From assembly GCF_026914265.1 (NCBI RefSeq), contig NC_069124.1, positions 73,718,765 through 73,782,764 on the forward strand: a DNA stretch of 64,000 nt, written 5' to 3'. Below, piece after piece: positions 46,514 through 59,139 of this stretch; the stretch's first letter is position 1, and every line of letters begins with the position of its first letter. The position numbers and the translations under genes were made by a program. This DNA is from Mya arenaria (lineage: Eukaryota > Mollusca > Bivalvia > Myida > Myidae). The notes beneath the pieces were generated by a model. That model saw nothing but the letters and a program-made list of their open reading frames with translations. It had not been told where the DNA came from and ran no database searches.

Positions 46514-49500
46514 TCACAAGCTTCCCTCATCCATCAGTGTGTTCAGGTCAGTTGTTATTTTGTCCATGAATTCCTTGAATTTTCCTGACGTAAATATAGC
46601 ATCCATAAGCGCAGGATCATTGAAAGTGTCAAAGATTATATCCACCCGAGATTTTGACTTGTCAGTCAAATGACGCTTGATTAGCTGTTGCAGTAACGTG
46701 TGACATTCTTCTGTTGTATGTCGTAGAAACTGCTTGTCATACGTAAAGTCTACAGTGTAGAAGCTCACCAGTGTCATGGCAACAGATCGAAACTTTTGCT
46801 TAAACAATTCAGCAAGTTTCAACTCCTCAGCGTTAAACTGGTCATTTCTGTAGAGAATGCCAATTTTTACAACAGTTTTTATCAGATATTTGAGAATCTT
46901 GTCCGCATCCTTTTTAGCGGGCAAATATTCTTTAAGTATTCTGAAAGCATTGTCGAGAACCCTGGCAGTTGTGTCATCAATGAAGACTTTTGCTATCTTC
47001 TTGCTGGACATCTTCCCCAGCAGCTTTTTCTGGGCTCGCAGGCCAATGCCTTTTGAATCAAACCCGGCCCCTGGCTCGGACGCCACTGAAAATATCATAA
47101 ATAGTAAATTAGCAGGATTATATTAGTGTCATGGCCATTACATATTTAGACCCACACATAAACGGAAAAACTGTCATTGTAGTTTTTTTATTTTTAAAGT
47201 CTTACCGTTATGTGCATTATTGTCATTATCACAAAACACAAATAATGCTTGGTAAATTCGCTCAATTTACTTTTTTGTAGATACAAGTTATTATACCTGG
47301 ACATTTTATTTTTTCAAGCACTTGTTATCTACTTTTTGTCAATCAAATGATTGCACTAATTCCTCAATGAACTGGAAGCAATTTGGTACCCTATCTGACA
47401 GCAATAACCAGGTAATAACTCAGCAGTAAATGGGCTGATAACCATTCCCAATCCATTCTGTATATATACTTTTAATAAACAAAACATGGCTTTCTAATTC
47501 AATTCGCCAATTTGTCTACATAGTTATGCTTATATAAAAAATAAAGCAAAGAGGACAGCAATGAAGTGAGTATGTAATATAGGGAGGGTTTTTTAACTAT
47601 AATTGTGGGTAAAAATTGCAAAAACTAGTGATTCTTTTATTGTGTTATAATTATTTTTGAACAGAAAGGTATGATCACACCGTTTTTTGCCGAGTTAAAC
47701 CAAACATATAACATATGTTTCCATAGTAATGATGGTCTTCATAAGAACTTATTTGGACAACCTTCAAACAGTCAGATTGTTTCAAGTCTTGTGAGGAAAA
47801 ATAGCCAAGATTAAAAGCCAGTTGGAATATTGATATGATTTCAATGCATGTAGTTTCGATAAAGATCTTTCGCTATGACATCACAAGTGTGACGTAAAAT
47901 TAAGCAGTCAAAATTTTCATCTTGTGGGCACACATGATGCATATCTTTCTAAAATTTTAAGATATCATCAAGATATTTTCAGCATTATCCTATAAAATGT
48001 CACCGAATTTTAGAATCAACTAAAACAATTAGATGCTTGTCTGATGGCATGTGGCATGTGACTTGGTTCATGTATAATACTGTAATGCTGATTGCAAATA
48101 ATGCTTATATTCTTTCAAAATTATATCTAAAGTTTGGTTAAATCTCCTCTGACATGCCAGATGCTGCAAAATATTTTATTCCTGACTCATGAACCAAGCT
48201 CATTATTACAATTAAAATCACGCTGAATCATATCATTTAAAAGATTTAGGATGCCTGGATATCTGTAGTTCCGAAGCCAAGAATTGATAAATTTGTCTAG
48301 GTTTAGATTAAGACTCTTAAAGTCTAACACATACATGCAAAATACCTGAACCGGAAGTAAAAAATACAATAACTCTGGCTATCATTTAAGGAAAATACAA
48401 TCAAACTAAGACCTGAGCAAACAAAGATATCAACAAGTTTCTGTAATATATTGCAGGTGAGAAAATTCACCTGGATTATATCAAAGAAAAAATAACATTA
48501 ACATCCACTGGGGGAAACAGAAGCAGGTTCTGGAAAATATTTGACTTAAAAATTGTATTTCTGTACAATCCTCAACATGTCTGTCTATCAATTAATGCAA
48601 ACCATTATATATGACTAACTTTTAAACTGACTCATTTTAATACTAAAGGAATAAACGTGCACTCAATTTAATGGTGAAAATAAAAAGTTAACAGTCATAC
48701 AAGTCAGAAATAATTTAATACTAAAGACATGCCTTGTATGACTGCCCAAAATGAAAGCATTGACACACCATGAAGGAACAGATAAAAACATTTTGAATGA
48801 CAACCAATCTGTTTAATGAGGAAAATAAATAGGCTATAAATGAAAGATTTTTTTTTTTTTTTGAAAAGGGTCAGAATATAAATAAAGTTATTACATCAAT
48901 ACCAAAGTCATGTTTATCCCCCGCCGAAAGGTGAAAGGGATATAGTAATAGTAGGCATGTGTGTGTGTGTTGTGTGTGTGTGTGTGTGTGTGCCTGCATG
49001 CGTGTGTCCAGGCAATCTTGTTCGGAGCATAACTTGAAGTCTTTGAGGCATATACTTAAAATTTCATATACAGATAGATCTTATTGAGGAAATGTGCAGT
49101 GCACAGGAACCATAACTCTGGGTGTAGTTTTTTTTTTAGTTTTTTGCTTTTGTCAATTTTTATTCTTATTTTTTGTACAAAAAACTTGAAAAGTCTTTGA
49201 GGTATCGACATAAACTTCATATACAGAAGGTGCACCAGGATCAAAACTCTAGGTGCAGTATTTACTGTTCTTAATTTTGCTGAGAATATGGCAGACAGTG
49301 TCTGCTCTTGTTCTTTTTTATTATAATCAAGCTGTTAAAAGCAGTATTAGATGGTGCTATGGCAAAACCTCAGAGCATTGAATAATGGTGAAACTATAAT
49401 TTGCCACAATTCCATCATATGAGTTGCACAAATGTTGGTGGAGATATGCAAGTCTTAAGGTGTCCTAAATTAATATTTTACTGACATAATTATTATCTGA

Positions 49501-52007
49501 TATCATTAATAATTAATGTTCCATGAAAACGAATTTTAGGAAATGGGTATTCATACATGCCATATTTTTGAAGACCATTCCAGGGGAATTGTTCAAAAAG
49601 GCTGAACATTCAGGGGGATTATGGTATTTTTCAGGGGGATTTTTTAGCTGGTATAAGTTGGCGATTTTCCAAGTATTTTTAGTTGAAGTATGAAAAAATG
49701 TATTCACATATATTTATTGCTATGAAAACCTTTAACTTTTAGAATATACAGAATTATTTTATATATAATGATTTATCATATTCTTACTGTCATGTCATAC
49801 TGTAATGCACTTGCAGAACAAAAGTTGTCATAGGAAAAATGTTTTCGAAACAATTGAATTGGTTTACCTAAGTCCTTCCTTAAATTTTTAAAATACGGAT
49901 ACCATACAAAAATTCCAGTCTGGGTTTCCAGAAAATCATTTGTGTCACACAGCGTTAAAAAGGATTTACTGATGACTAGTTTAATGGATTTGCCACAGTT
50001 ACTATGTAGGTGCTCTATTTCTTGATCTACACAAAGCATTTGATCTAGTAGATCACCAAATTCTTCAACATGAAATGAAATTGTACAATTTCAGTGTTAA
50101 TGCATTTAAACTTATAAATCCATATATGAAAGATAAGACACCAAAATGTTGAAGATGATGATACTTCACGAAGATGTTGCAAGTCTGGAGTTCCTCAAGG
50201 GTCCATTGTTGGACCCATCTTTTTTCTTATGTATTATTACTGACATAACCTTTAAAATACACAACTCTTTGATCAACCTCTATGCAGATTATGCCACACT
50301 TTAATCAAGATATGCAAAATTAATGCACAAGAAAAGGAAAGTATAAAACAAATAATTTTTAACAGCATATCGGAGTGTTGCGAAACAAACAGTTGAGCAA
50401 TACATCCAATGAAAATCAAATGCATATGTTGTTAGGATCAAATGGAGAGCTAAGAAATGGAAGTGCTCTTAGGTTATATGTAAATTATGTTCTCATCAAT
50501 AAACGTTAAAGAAATTGCTTGGAATTGTTATTGATTCACCCTTGTCATGGAATTTGCATGTTGACTTTGCTTGCCTAAAATTAAGTGCAATCTAGATTAC
50601 CCTTTTTAAAGACTAAGCTACTTCTCAACAAGTCGAAAACTAATGAGAGCATATACATATATTATATTTATATATATAAGTCATATATACTCCAAATGTT
50701 TGACTGTTGCAATGTTGTAGGGCTTGCGAAAAAGTAAGCAATCACACGTGAGAAAAGTAAAATCTTTTTAAACTTTATTACCAGAACTTCATCACATGAA
50801 TTGTTTGAAAACTTAGAATGGCTTAAATTTGAGAACGGTTGCAAATATGAAACAGCTGTGCGCATCTTATACACAGTTTAATTTTGTGCCTTCTAAAATT
50901 ACAATTTTCATAGAAATTTGAAAAAAAACACAACTGAAATGTAGGATTTAAGACCTATCTTGCCAGTACACAACCATGATTCTAGTTTGGCCGCAGACTT
51001 TAAAAAATCCTAATTCACAGGACAGTTTCACTAAGGTATCTGTAAATTGAGAGTTTAATGTTTCCCCGATCTGGCTACAACTTGACAAATGTTTCAAGAT
51101 TGTGAAACAGTAAAGGGGAATCCTCTTGTTTTGGGGCAATTTCCTTAGCTGTTTAGACACATTAATTGTATACTGTAGATGAAGTAACTAAAGCTTTATT
51201 GTGAAGAAATGTAAACATTATGGAACAAATGTCCACTAAAATATGTTCAATATTAAAAAAACATAACATAAACATTAAATGAAGAAATGTACAGTACCGT
51301 GCACGGCGGCCTGGTTTTAGTAAGGTAAAAATGCAAATGCATGGCTGTTGATTTAAATGCAAATAATATTTAGATTTAAAAACTTTGCAGTCCTAACTTC
51401 CCTTTTCAGTTTTATTTCCTACAAGAAAAGTGCTGTTCACTTTCATTGTTTTACATATCCACATTTTAGGGTTAAATATTTGCCATAACCGAAGTATCAA
51501 TATTCAAGTTTTTTTACTTTTTGTGTTCTAAGCAGCATCTTAATTATATCTCACCTTTTGACTACCTATTATGACACATCTCTGATGCTGTGCATCACCA
51601 TCACACTTGTTGCACTTTGCATAAGTGACTTTGGATTAGGAGTTGTTTATGTTTTTGTTTTTTTTTGTCTTTAATTTGCGTATTATACAAGAGGATTAGG
51701 CAGTTTAACTACGTGTTGAAACACTGATTTCTGATAAAACTGCAAATACCAGTCCTGCATTAAGTAGTTTTATACTTGTATATTGCACAGTAGTATAGAT
51801 GGAGGACGGAAAAACTGACAAAATGACAAGGGAGGACAAACAGACATGGATTAATGGACCGACATGCAGGCAGACAGACAGACAGTGACAGACAAACACA
51901 CTAGCTATCTGACAGATGGATAGAACATAGGTTTGACAAATTAACTTACACATTCTACTGTACTCCATTTCAAACACGTCAACTTCGTTTTCCTCCATTG
52001 AACCCAT
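46514..52007 (-). CDS. TNFAIP8/TIPE-family protein, two coding exons
   Basis: TIPE proteins are small helical cytosolic proteins with a central hydrophobic cavity that bind phosphoinositides and influence apoptosis and inflammation. Exon 1 is 52007-51950 (MGSMEENEVDVFEMEYSRM plus one base, donor GTAAGT). Exon 2 is 47085-46514 (acceptor TTTTCAG). They join in phase to 630 nt, 209 residues, versus 198 for human TNFAIP8. Family stretches include AQKKLLGKMSSKKIAKVFID, ILKYLIKTVVKIGILYRNDQ, LVSFYTVDFTYDKQFL, LLQQLIKRHLTDKSKSRV and the C-terminal LNTLMDEGSL. The whole TIPE domain is in exon 2. The family normally encodes nearly all the protein in one exon with alternative short first exons, so other start exons may exist. 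Which paralogue (TNFAIP8 or a TNFAIP8L) it is cannot be decided here. Confidence 0.92.
47086..48900. other. Intron of the TNFAIP8-family gene, left part
   Basis: AT-rich with no recognised element. Confidence 0.5.
48915..49330. repeat. Decayed dispersed repeat with (TG)n tract
   Basis: CCCCCGCCGAAAGGTGAAAG leads into a (TG)n microsatellite (48957-48992). Two diverged repeats of CTTGAAGTCTTTGAGG...ACTTAAAATTTCATATACAG and CTTGAAAAGTCTTTGAGGTA...AACTTCATATACAG follow, about 160 bp apart. It has the general layout of the other tandem-core elements in the window. Confidence 0.55.
49900..51180 (+). pseudogene. Non-LTR retrotransposon (LINE) reverse-transcriptase remnant
   Basis: With frameshifts and stops, the plus strand shows typical reverse-transcriptase blocks in order. 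QSGFPENHLCHTAL is near 49917 and VGALFLDLHKAFDLVDHQIL near 50010-50060. GVPQGSIVGPIFFLMY follows near 50190-50235, then the catalytic block as LYADYATL near 50280, LGIVIDSPLSWNLHVDFACL near 50522-50575, and SSHELFENLEWLKFENGCKY near 50790-50850. These resemble CR1/Jockey-type elements. The catalytic Y-A-D-D reads YADY. It is inactive and antisense to the TNFAIP8-family gene, in its intron. Confidence 0.85.
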
Positions 52008-52009
52008 AT

Positions 52010-53160
52010 GATTGTTCTGATTATAAATATGTCCAAGAATATATGTATTCCAAGTGAACTATTTAACTCGAGTCCAAGAAGTAATATTGCTGTAAAAATA
52101 CACTGTAAATAGGCATTATTTATGAACCTTCAACTAATAAGCTCAAATACAAATAATATTCACAGCTTGATAACAAAATTCCATGCTTAAACTGTACCTC
52201 AGAAATAAGTGTCAATGACTATGAAGTTTTGCAAGCACACTGTGAAATAATCAAATGAAAATCGGAGAAACTATTTTGCAATTGCCACAAAATGTAGACA
52301 GTATTTCTCTTCTGATTTGACGTAGTATTTATGTCTCACGAATGCTACACACTGATGAGAAATTATTACTCAATATTCATCCTCTGTCTGTGACAAAAAG
52401 AAAACAAAACCCCAAAACAAAAATGATTGATTTATAATGTGTCTCATGTAACCACCATTAGCAAAGATGTATTCCTTATTTTTGAGCTGTTGTTAATACA
52501 AAAGTAAGATCACAAAATTTTAGACTTGTCTTCTATCAGACAAAATTCCAAGTCTTTTTGTTCCACAATTTTAAACATCTGAAAATATAATAGCAGCTGC
52601 AACATCTTAGTTTTAGCTTATTGACAATCACTCCCAAAATTCCAACACTCCTTCACAAAGGGCAATGACAAGCCTTCTGGGCTATCATACAGTATTTCCT
52701 GGCTGCCAGAAGATGCTAGTGCAGGAGGAGCAAGTCAGTTTTACCAGAAGTCCCTCAGATATTTTCCAGGAGGCCGGTCTTAGATCTCCCTAGCTTGTGG
52801 CAGCAGTATCTGCCTGCTTCAATTAAAGCAGGGAGAATATTGCACAGAAATCATTTTTGCTAGAAGATAGTCAGAGATAATATGGCCGAAAATTGCTGGT
52901 TGGAGATATGTCATGATCTTAGAACAATAAAGTAGACAACAATGTCCTACTGCAGATGTACCAGTTACTACCAATTATTTTTTAAAAATTAAACATATCA
53001 AGATATTAAATTATTTCAACTCAACTCTACAAAAATCACAAAAAAGTCTCATTAAACAAGTTTAAATGTTAAAAAGGGTATAAAAAAAATTCAACTTTAA
53101 AGTTAGAACAAAAAAAGTCACAGTAAGTCACAGATGCCCCTGAAATGCCATTCATTTTAT
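52010..53160. other. Region upstream of the TNFAIP8-family first coding exon
   Basis: The 5' UTR and promoter must lie here or beyond. A relatively GC-rich patch at about 52650-52850 includes a CCTGCTTtaattGAAGCAGG hairpin. No TATA box or splice site was assigned. Confidence 0.35.
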
Positions 53161-53169
53161 TGCATTTTG

Positions 53170-53900
53170 TAATTACTAATATGCCAACACTCTAGGTCTT
53201 GCACACATAACTTTAATATGTACCAAACACATGTGCCTCTAAATTTTAAATCCCACTGTGCATGACAATATTACAGCCCGGGCACTGATCCTCAATCTAT
53301 GTACTTGTATGAAGTATTCCATAATAATAAAACTCAAAGTTTGACCTTGAACTTTGAAGTCTGGTCAATGGTGTTGGAAGCGACACATCACATCACACAT
53401 TACCTTTAGGTACTAAACACATGATTTCCCATTTATTTTAACACCCTTCTGTGCATGACAAACTAATAGCCCGAACTAAGATTTCTATCTATAAGCATAT
53501 ATGCAGCATTCCATAGTGGTAAGTATCTGTGACCACGAATTCTGAAGTAGGGTCGTGGGTCCTACATGCGACACTATGTCACTTGTGTCAATTTGTTTTA
53601 AAATCCATATGAGAATATGACAGTCCGGAGACTGACTGATACTGGTACCCTACATATGTGCATATATGCAGCATTCTTATATCAAACTCTAGGAACTTCG
53701 AAGTAGGGTCATGGATCTTGCATGCAACACTTTGTCTTTTTGAACAAAACAAATCTGCCTAATAATTTTAAAATCGCTAACTGCATGGCAAAGTTAGAGC
53801 CCAGACACGAAAAACTGGACATATGGACGGACAGATGCACAACAAACCAACAGTTTTAATATGCCCACAATAATGCCCAAGCATAAGGGGGCATAAAAAA
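53170..53900 (+). mobile_element. Diverged tandem-core element with ATGCCC/GGGCAT tail
   Basis: About four decayed units contain GCATATATGCAGCATTCC, GTAGGGTCGTGGGTCCTACA and TTTTAAAATCC phrases. It ends in GGACGGACAGATGC, then TTTTAATATGCCCACA...GGGGGCATAAAA. The unit and tail match the better preserved element at 61100-61927. Confidence 0.7.
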
Positions 53901-54089
53901 GAGTGTCACATAATCATGACAATTGTCCCTGATTATGAGGGCAGCTGGCTAGAACAAAAAAAAAGTACAATAACTGAATACCATTTCCATTTTTTTTGAA
54001 ATTTGAATGCAATCAAGATTATCCAAAAAAAACCAAGAGATGTTTATCAAATATTATGCCCTGTCTGAATGCCATGTTGTCAGGATTAT

Positions 54090-54400
54090 ATGGACAATTG
54101 AATGAAATATGCATGGAACGAAATGACAGCTGATATGTCACTGACATTGGATGCCGTTGAGGCAGTTTTAAGATTCATTCATTTATCATTAAAGGTCACC
54201 GTGACCTTAACCTTTGATCCGATGAGCCCTAAAATCAATAGGGGTCATCTACTGGTCAGACCCAACCTTCATATCAAGTTTGATGACCATACGTCCAGGA
54301 ATTGTTGAGTTATCACTCGGACAAGCTTTGGTCTTCGGACGGACCGACTGACATGTGCATAGCAATATTCCCCTCTTCTTTGAAGGGTGGCATAATTAAG
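54090..54400 (+). mobile_element. Short dispersed element ending in a GAAGGGTGGCATAA tail
   Basis: It contains AAAGGTCACCGTGACCTTAA, CCTAAAATCAATAGGGGTCA, a GTTTGATGACCATACGTCCA block and TTCGGACGGACCGACTGACA. It ends in CCCCTCTTCTTTGAAGGGTGGCATAA, a hairpin tail like those of other elements here. No coding role is seen. Confidence 0.6.
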
Positions 54401-54559
54401 ATCTATTGCTTTATACTTATAAATCACTACTTGCTTCATGGACCCAATGACCTTGACCTCTGCATACATTTTCTATGTGATGCACCTTCCCGAAAGGCTG
54501 TCAAATTCTTTGATGTTTGTTTGCAATCGGAAAAGGAGAAAACATAAATCTTTTTTTTG

Positions 54560-56080
54560 CTAAGAAATCCCTATTGCTAAGAAATTCCTTGTGGGATACA
54601 TTAATGGACCACAATTGAAGCATATTGCTGTGAAATCACTTTTGGGCAAAAATGAGTTCAAAAGTAATCCTTATGAATCATAATAAACTAGAAAATATTA
54701 TTGCAAGGCATTTTAGGACAGCACTCACAAAATTTCTTGTTTCTGCCCATATTAAGAATTAAGATGCGAAGATATGGCCAAAACAGATTAGAAAGAAATT
54801 TGCGTTTGTGCTTCAAATGACGTTGAAGATGAGTTTCAAGTTATCATTATTTGTCCATCTTACCAACAACAGAGAGAAAAATAGAATACGTTAATATGCA
54901 CAAAAATCCTTTATGTTTAAAACATTCAACAAAAAATGTACGTTGCATGTAATGCATTAATGATAATACTGTTTAAAATTATATTTTACTATATTAATTC
55001 TTCCTGTTTGTTTTATTACCAAAACACCAACTGTTTTCCACAGGTTACTTTGAAGATTTGAATTATTTGATTGGTTAAAGGAAATAACTCCATGTGTATC
55101 TTGGCTAACTAAAAATTAGCCAAACCAAAACATTAGGAATATATTATTTATTTGGAGGTATTCATTTGATTTAAGCCTAGAGCAGCAAAGCAAAGATTTA
55201 ATTTTCATCAAAACTTCCAAATACCGGTAACATAGCATATATTATGGTTGAAATCATTTTTGTTTACAAACAAGGCAAGCTCCTTTCACTTAAACATATT
55301 TTCACCCTTTTTGCTAAAATATGAATGTGTAAGAGACTCGAGCAATATATGCAGGGTACTATGTTTTGACATTTCAATATGCCTGGATTCAGATGTTTTG
55401 TTTTCTTCTTTGCAATAAGATTTGGTTTAAATTTACTTTACCGCATAAAGATTGTGAGAACTGTTATTGTTTATTGTGTGTTTTTTTAAGGAAACCTTTA
55501 AATGGCTTGTCTCTCATGCATGAAAGCCAATGGCGTTGTTGTCGTCAGGAAAAGATGTTAAACATTATCAAAAACAGTTAATGACCACTTCCATTACTGA
55601 AAATGAATCTTACCAAACCCTTTTCATTGTATATTACAGTAAGTTATCAAGCCAAAATAGATGTTGACTTGTGCTCCTTAACTTACTGGCTGAGTGTTCA
55701 TTATTATGTCAACTACATGCAAACCTAATGGGTTTTTTTGGTGATTCATTCCTATTACTAAAAGTCATTTACAAAAGGAAAAAAAATCGCATTTTAAATA
55801 TGAGTTTGAACTTTATTTATTTTCACTTGATTAATATAAAGAAAGTTAAACAAACTTACACTAAGTCACTCTCATTGGCACAGTATTGCACCAGAATTTA
55901 AATATTATGAAATCTAATTGAGCAGAACAGCATATGGCAAATCCCTGCATACTTATGCTTACGTCATAAAATAACCAGACAAATTATTTTTTCCAAATTT
56001 AATTTGATCGGGCAATATATAAATTCTATTAAATTCAACCAAGTACAGCATGCAAAACATCAACCAATATTGAATATAAT
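54560..56080. other. Unassigned AT-rich region
   Basis: No exon was recognised. A small hairpin TTGGCTAActaaaaaTTAGCCAA is present near 55101-55124. Confidence 0.4.
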
Positions 56081-57100
56081 CAAGAAGGCCATAATGGCCC
56101 TAAATTGCCCACCTGAGTAAAAGTGTGTAACCTTTGTAATCAAATTAGCTTGATAATCGTTCTCAAGGCTGTACATATGGTCCAAATTTCAAAACAATAG
56201 CTTCAAAAATAAGAAAGTAGGTCAAAAAGTAACCTGACAATGTCAATATTGATATATGTTTTCAAACTGTACACATGCTTGAAATTTCATAACACAGACT
56301 TCAAAAATAAGAAAGGTAAAAAAGATACAAATAAGGTCATCCAAGCACAGCATTGATTGTTTTCAAAACTGTACACATGTTCAAATGTCATATCTGTAGC
56401 TTCAAAAATAAGAAAGTAGGTCAACAGGTCAAAGTCAAGGTCATCCAAGCAAAACATTGTTAGTTGTTTACAGAATTGTGAATATGGTTTAAATTTCTTC
56501 CCTGTAGTTTCAAAAATTAAGACCCTAGGTCAAAAAGGGTGGGACCGGCTTTGACCCAAGGGGCATAATTTGCACAATCTTGGTAGAGGACCACTGAATG
56601 ATGCTTGCATCAAATTATTAAAGGTCTTGGTCAAGCAGTTTCAGACAAGAAGATTTTCAAGAATACCCTATACAAGTCCACAGGAAACCTCAGGGCCTCA
56701 GGGCATAGCAAGTTATGACCACAGAGGCTTAATGCACCAGTCAATTGTAACCCCCCCCCCCCACCCCTATAGGGGATAGCCGGGAAAATGGGCAGTGTTT
56801 TTACCAGCAGTGCAGGGTGCATGCCGTGGTTTTGTCTTCCCGCCAAATATAGCGGGGTATGGGCATTACCTTGGGTCCCTGGGATGCGGGGTATTTGGCG
56901 GGGAATTTACCATCAGTTACCAAGCAGGACAGGGATTTTACCCGGGCTTGGCTAGACCGAAAGTCAAAGTCCCTGTTATTCGTCAGGACCTGGGGGGGGG
57001 GGGGTAGTTACAATTGACTGGATCATAATTTGTGTTGAGAACAGACACACGAATGACGGACGGTGCACCACCCAATAAAAGCAAATATGTCTGACTCTGT
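56081..57100 (+). mobile_element. Decayed tandem-core element, interrupted by a MITE
   Basis: AAGGTCATCCAAGCA...CATTG...TTTTCAAAACTGTACACATG phrases repeat at roughly 110-120-bp spacing between 56200 and 56480. The tail GACGGACGGTGCACCACCCA lies after the inserted 285-bp element (56737-57021), which splits the sequence between TTAATGCA and ATCATAATT. Confidence 0.55.
56737..57021. mobile_element. 285-bp inverted-repeat element with poly-C/poly-G arms
   Basis: The ends CCAGTCAATTGTAAC and GTTACAATTGACTGG are perfect 15-bp inverted repeats. Directly inside are a run of 13 C, then CACCCC on the left, and a run of 12 G on the right, so the arms extend as a G:C stem. The interior is GC-rich (CCCGCCAAATATAGCGGGG) against AT-rich flanks. 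There is no coding frame and no clear target duplication. Confidence 0.85.
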
Positions 57101-57559
57101 GGATTTGATATAACTACACATTAAAACCATAAGTTAAAAATGTCCCTTCTTCCATCCAACACAACATAGCTTTCCTTCTTTACATTTCAATTAAATTCTT
57201 GTCTATATAATGTGTATTCTCTAACCAAGTAAAAGATAAGATTGTACCTTACAATGGCCTACATTTAGTTCAATGGAAAAGTCTGATAATTGAATTCATT
57301 ATAGAGTAAAAATGAAATTCTTCATAAAACAAAAGAGCTATAATAATTACTTTTACCTAAACCTATAAAAAGAACAATTATTACCTTAGAAGTGACTACT
57401 TTGAAGAATTGATAAAATGTAAAATATATTTCCTTGTTACTAAAAATAGACAATAATGCAATCTCCAAAAGAAAGGGAGACCATATAGCAAGATTTGCTG
57501 CCCTTGCTTCAAGAGTAAACTTTACATAACTATCAGATTTTAACAAAATGTATTTATAG

Positions 57560-57905
57560 TGAACTTGTAACCCACGGGGTGGGGCCAATTTTGACCACAG
57601 GGGCATAACTTAAACAAACTTGGTAGACGACTACTAGCCAATGTTACACACAAGATAGCTAAGCCTCATGTTTTTTGTCAAGAAAAGTTTTGTAGTTTTT
57701 CCTTTCTTTGAACAATTTTAAAAGAGAACCAACCAAGAATCATTCCTATAAAGTTTTATTAAAATTGTCCAAAGGGTTTAGGAGGAGATGTAATTTATAA
57801 GCAATTGTTTACGCTGGATGCCGGACGCTGGACGACTGACGCCAGACATTGACCGATCACAATAGCTCACTTTGAGCGCTTTGTGATCAGGTGAGCTAAA
57901 AATGA
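57560..57905 (+). mobile_element. 3' part of a dispersed element with interleaved hairpin tail
   Basis: GGGGCCAATTTTGACCACAG, GGCATAACTTAAACAAACTTGG, CGCTGGATGCCGGACGCTGG and a tail at 57855-57898 form the right end of a dispersed repeat. The tail holds two perfect 8-bp inverted repeats in interleaved order. Confidence 0.6.
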
Positions 57906-58917
57906 AAACTTGAAAAATACTTCCACCTCATACTGGTTTGAAAATGATTTTAACAATTTGACAGGTTTACACTGTCTATGTTTTATTTCCTTTAGTGCAA
58001 CTTTTTATCATGGTTTATTCCATATAAGATTGATCTTTTTTATGTGCTATTGCCTAATGTCTTAAATGTTACAAGTATGATTATTATGATTTGTATACAT
58101 TTATAGAATATATATTTATCAATCACCAGAAACTGTACATCATCTGCTCAGTAAATGGTATATATATGCAGAATATGTGCAATTCATATTGTTTTACCCA
58201 TAACTTCAAAAACTTTCAGCTGCAAAGTATCACATTTATCCTAAGTTTGAGACAAAGAAATGAATACTGCACTTATAAAACAGTGCATATTGAATTACAA
58301 CTACACATGTTCTTAACATTATACTTACTCTTATTTCATAGATTGAAAGCACACTATTGTAATGTATTTATTCCTCCGGTATTTACTATCCACATGATAA
58401 AATTTAATGAGACAACTAAAGAGGTTAAACAGGAAAATAATTAGTTAACCGAATGGTGATGGCCGATAATAAATCTTTACATTGAATAAGCACATAAAAC
58501 ATGATGCACCAGTAGCCATATAGTATAAACATCACCCTAGTATCATCACTGTGTCACTGGCAGTTTAATACATACATGTACAAGTTTAACATGTGTTAAC
58601 AACTACCATTATGGACTTTTTTCGTTCCCATAAATTAATGAGCATCAGAATGTTATTTCAAACTATTCAACTTATAATAGGATTCTTAGAGTACTTGAAC
58701 AAGTTTCAAACCCAGATTGAAGATAAATTATTAATAAAGTAAAGTGCCATAAAGATTTGTCAACTGAACTTAAATGATTTAAAATCAAGCTAAAATCACT
58801 CCATTAACACTTGTAACCAGTAAGGAAACATTGTTACAAGAACCCTCAAGGGAATGTGACGAATGCCCCAAAAAGGTATCTTTGAAAAGATACTGTTCGC
58901 GTCTGGATCTATATGGA
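57906..58917. other. Unassigned AT-rich region
   Basis: The 117-codon frame at 58091-58444 shows no domain or codon pattern that supports a gene. No repeat was recognised. Confidence 0.4.
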
Positions 58918-59137
58918 CTAGGGATGCAAATGCATATTTAAATATTCAAATACTTGATTGAACATTCGGTATTTGAATGTCAAAATCGTTATTCCAAAAT
59001 TCGGATTGTTTTGTTGAATGTATAAAATAATAAACCTTGTGCCTGCAGCTGTGTTATTTTGTAAAAATTTATATTGTCTTGTTTTCTTACAGCAATTGAC
59101 ACCTAATGCCAGAGGCGTGAAGGTGATCACAATACTG
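58918..59137 (-). mobile_element. Truncated inverted copy of the 443-1235 hAT-like element
   Basis: It starts CTAGGGATGCAAATGCAT and continues with ATTCAAATAC and GGTATTTGAATGTCAAAATC. Then comes CTTGTTTTCTTACAGCAATT and GCCAGAGGCGTGAAGGTGAT, the reverse complement of about 1015-1235 with moderate divergence. The other end is missing. Confidence 0.7.
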
Positions 59138-59139
59138 CA

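Noticed and set aside
46857..47126. Plus-strand frames opposite the TNFAIP8-family exon
   Set aside because: They are antisense shadows of the conserved coding exon.
58091..58444. 117-codon plus-strand frame
   Set aside because: AT-rich codons and no domain; the length is within chance for this composition.
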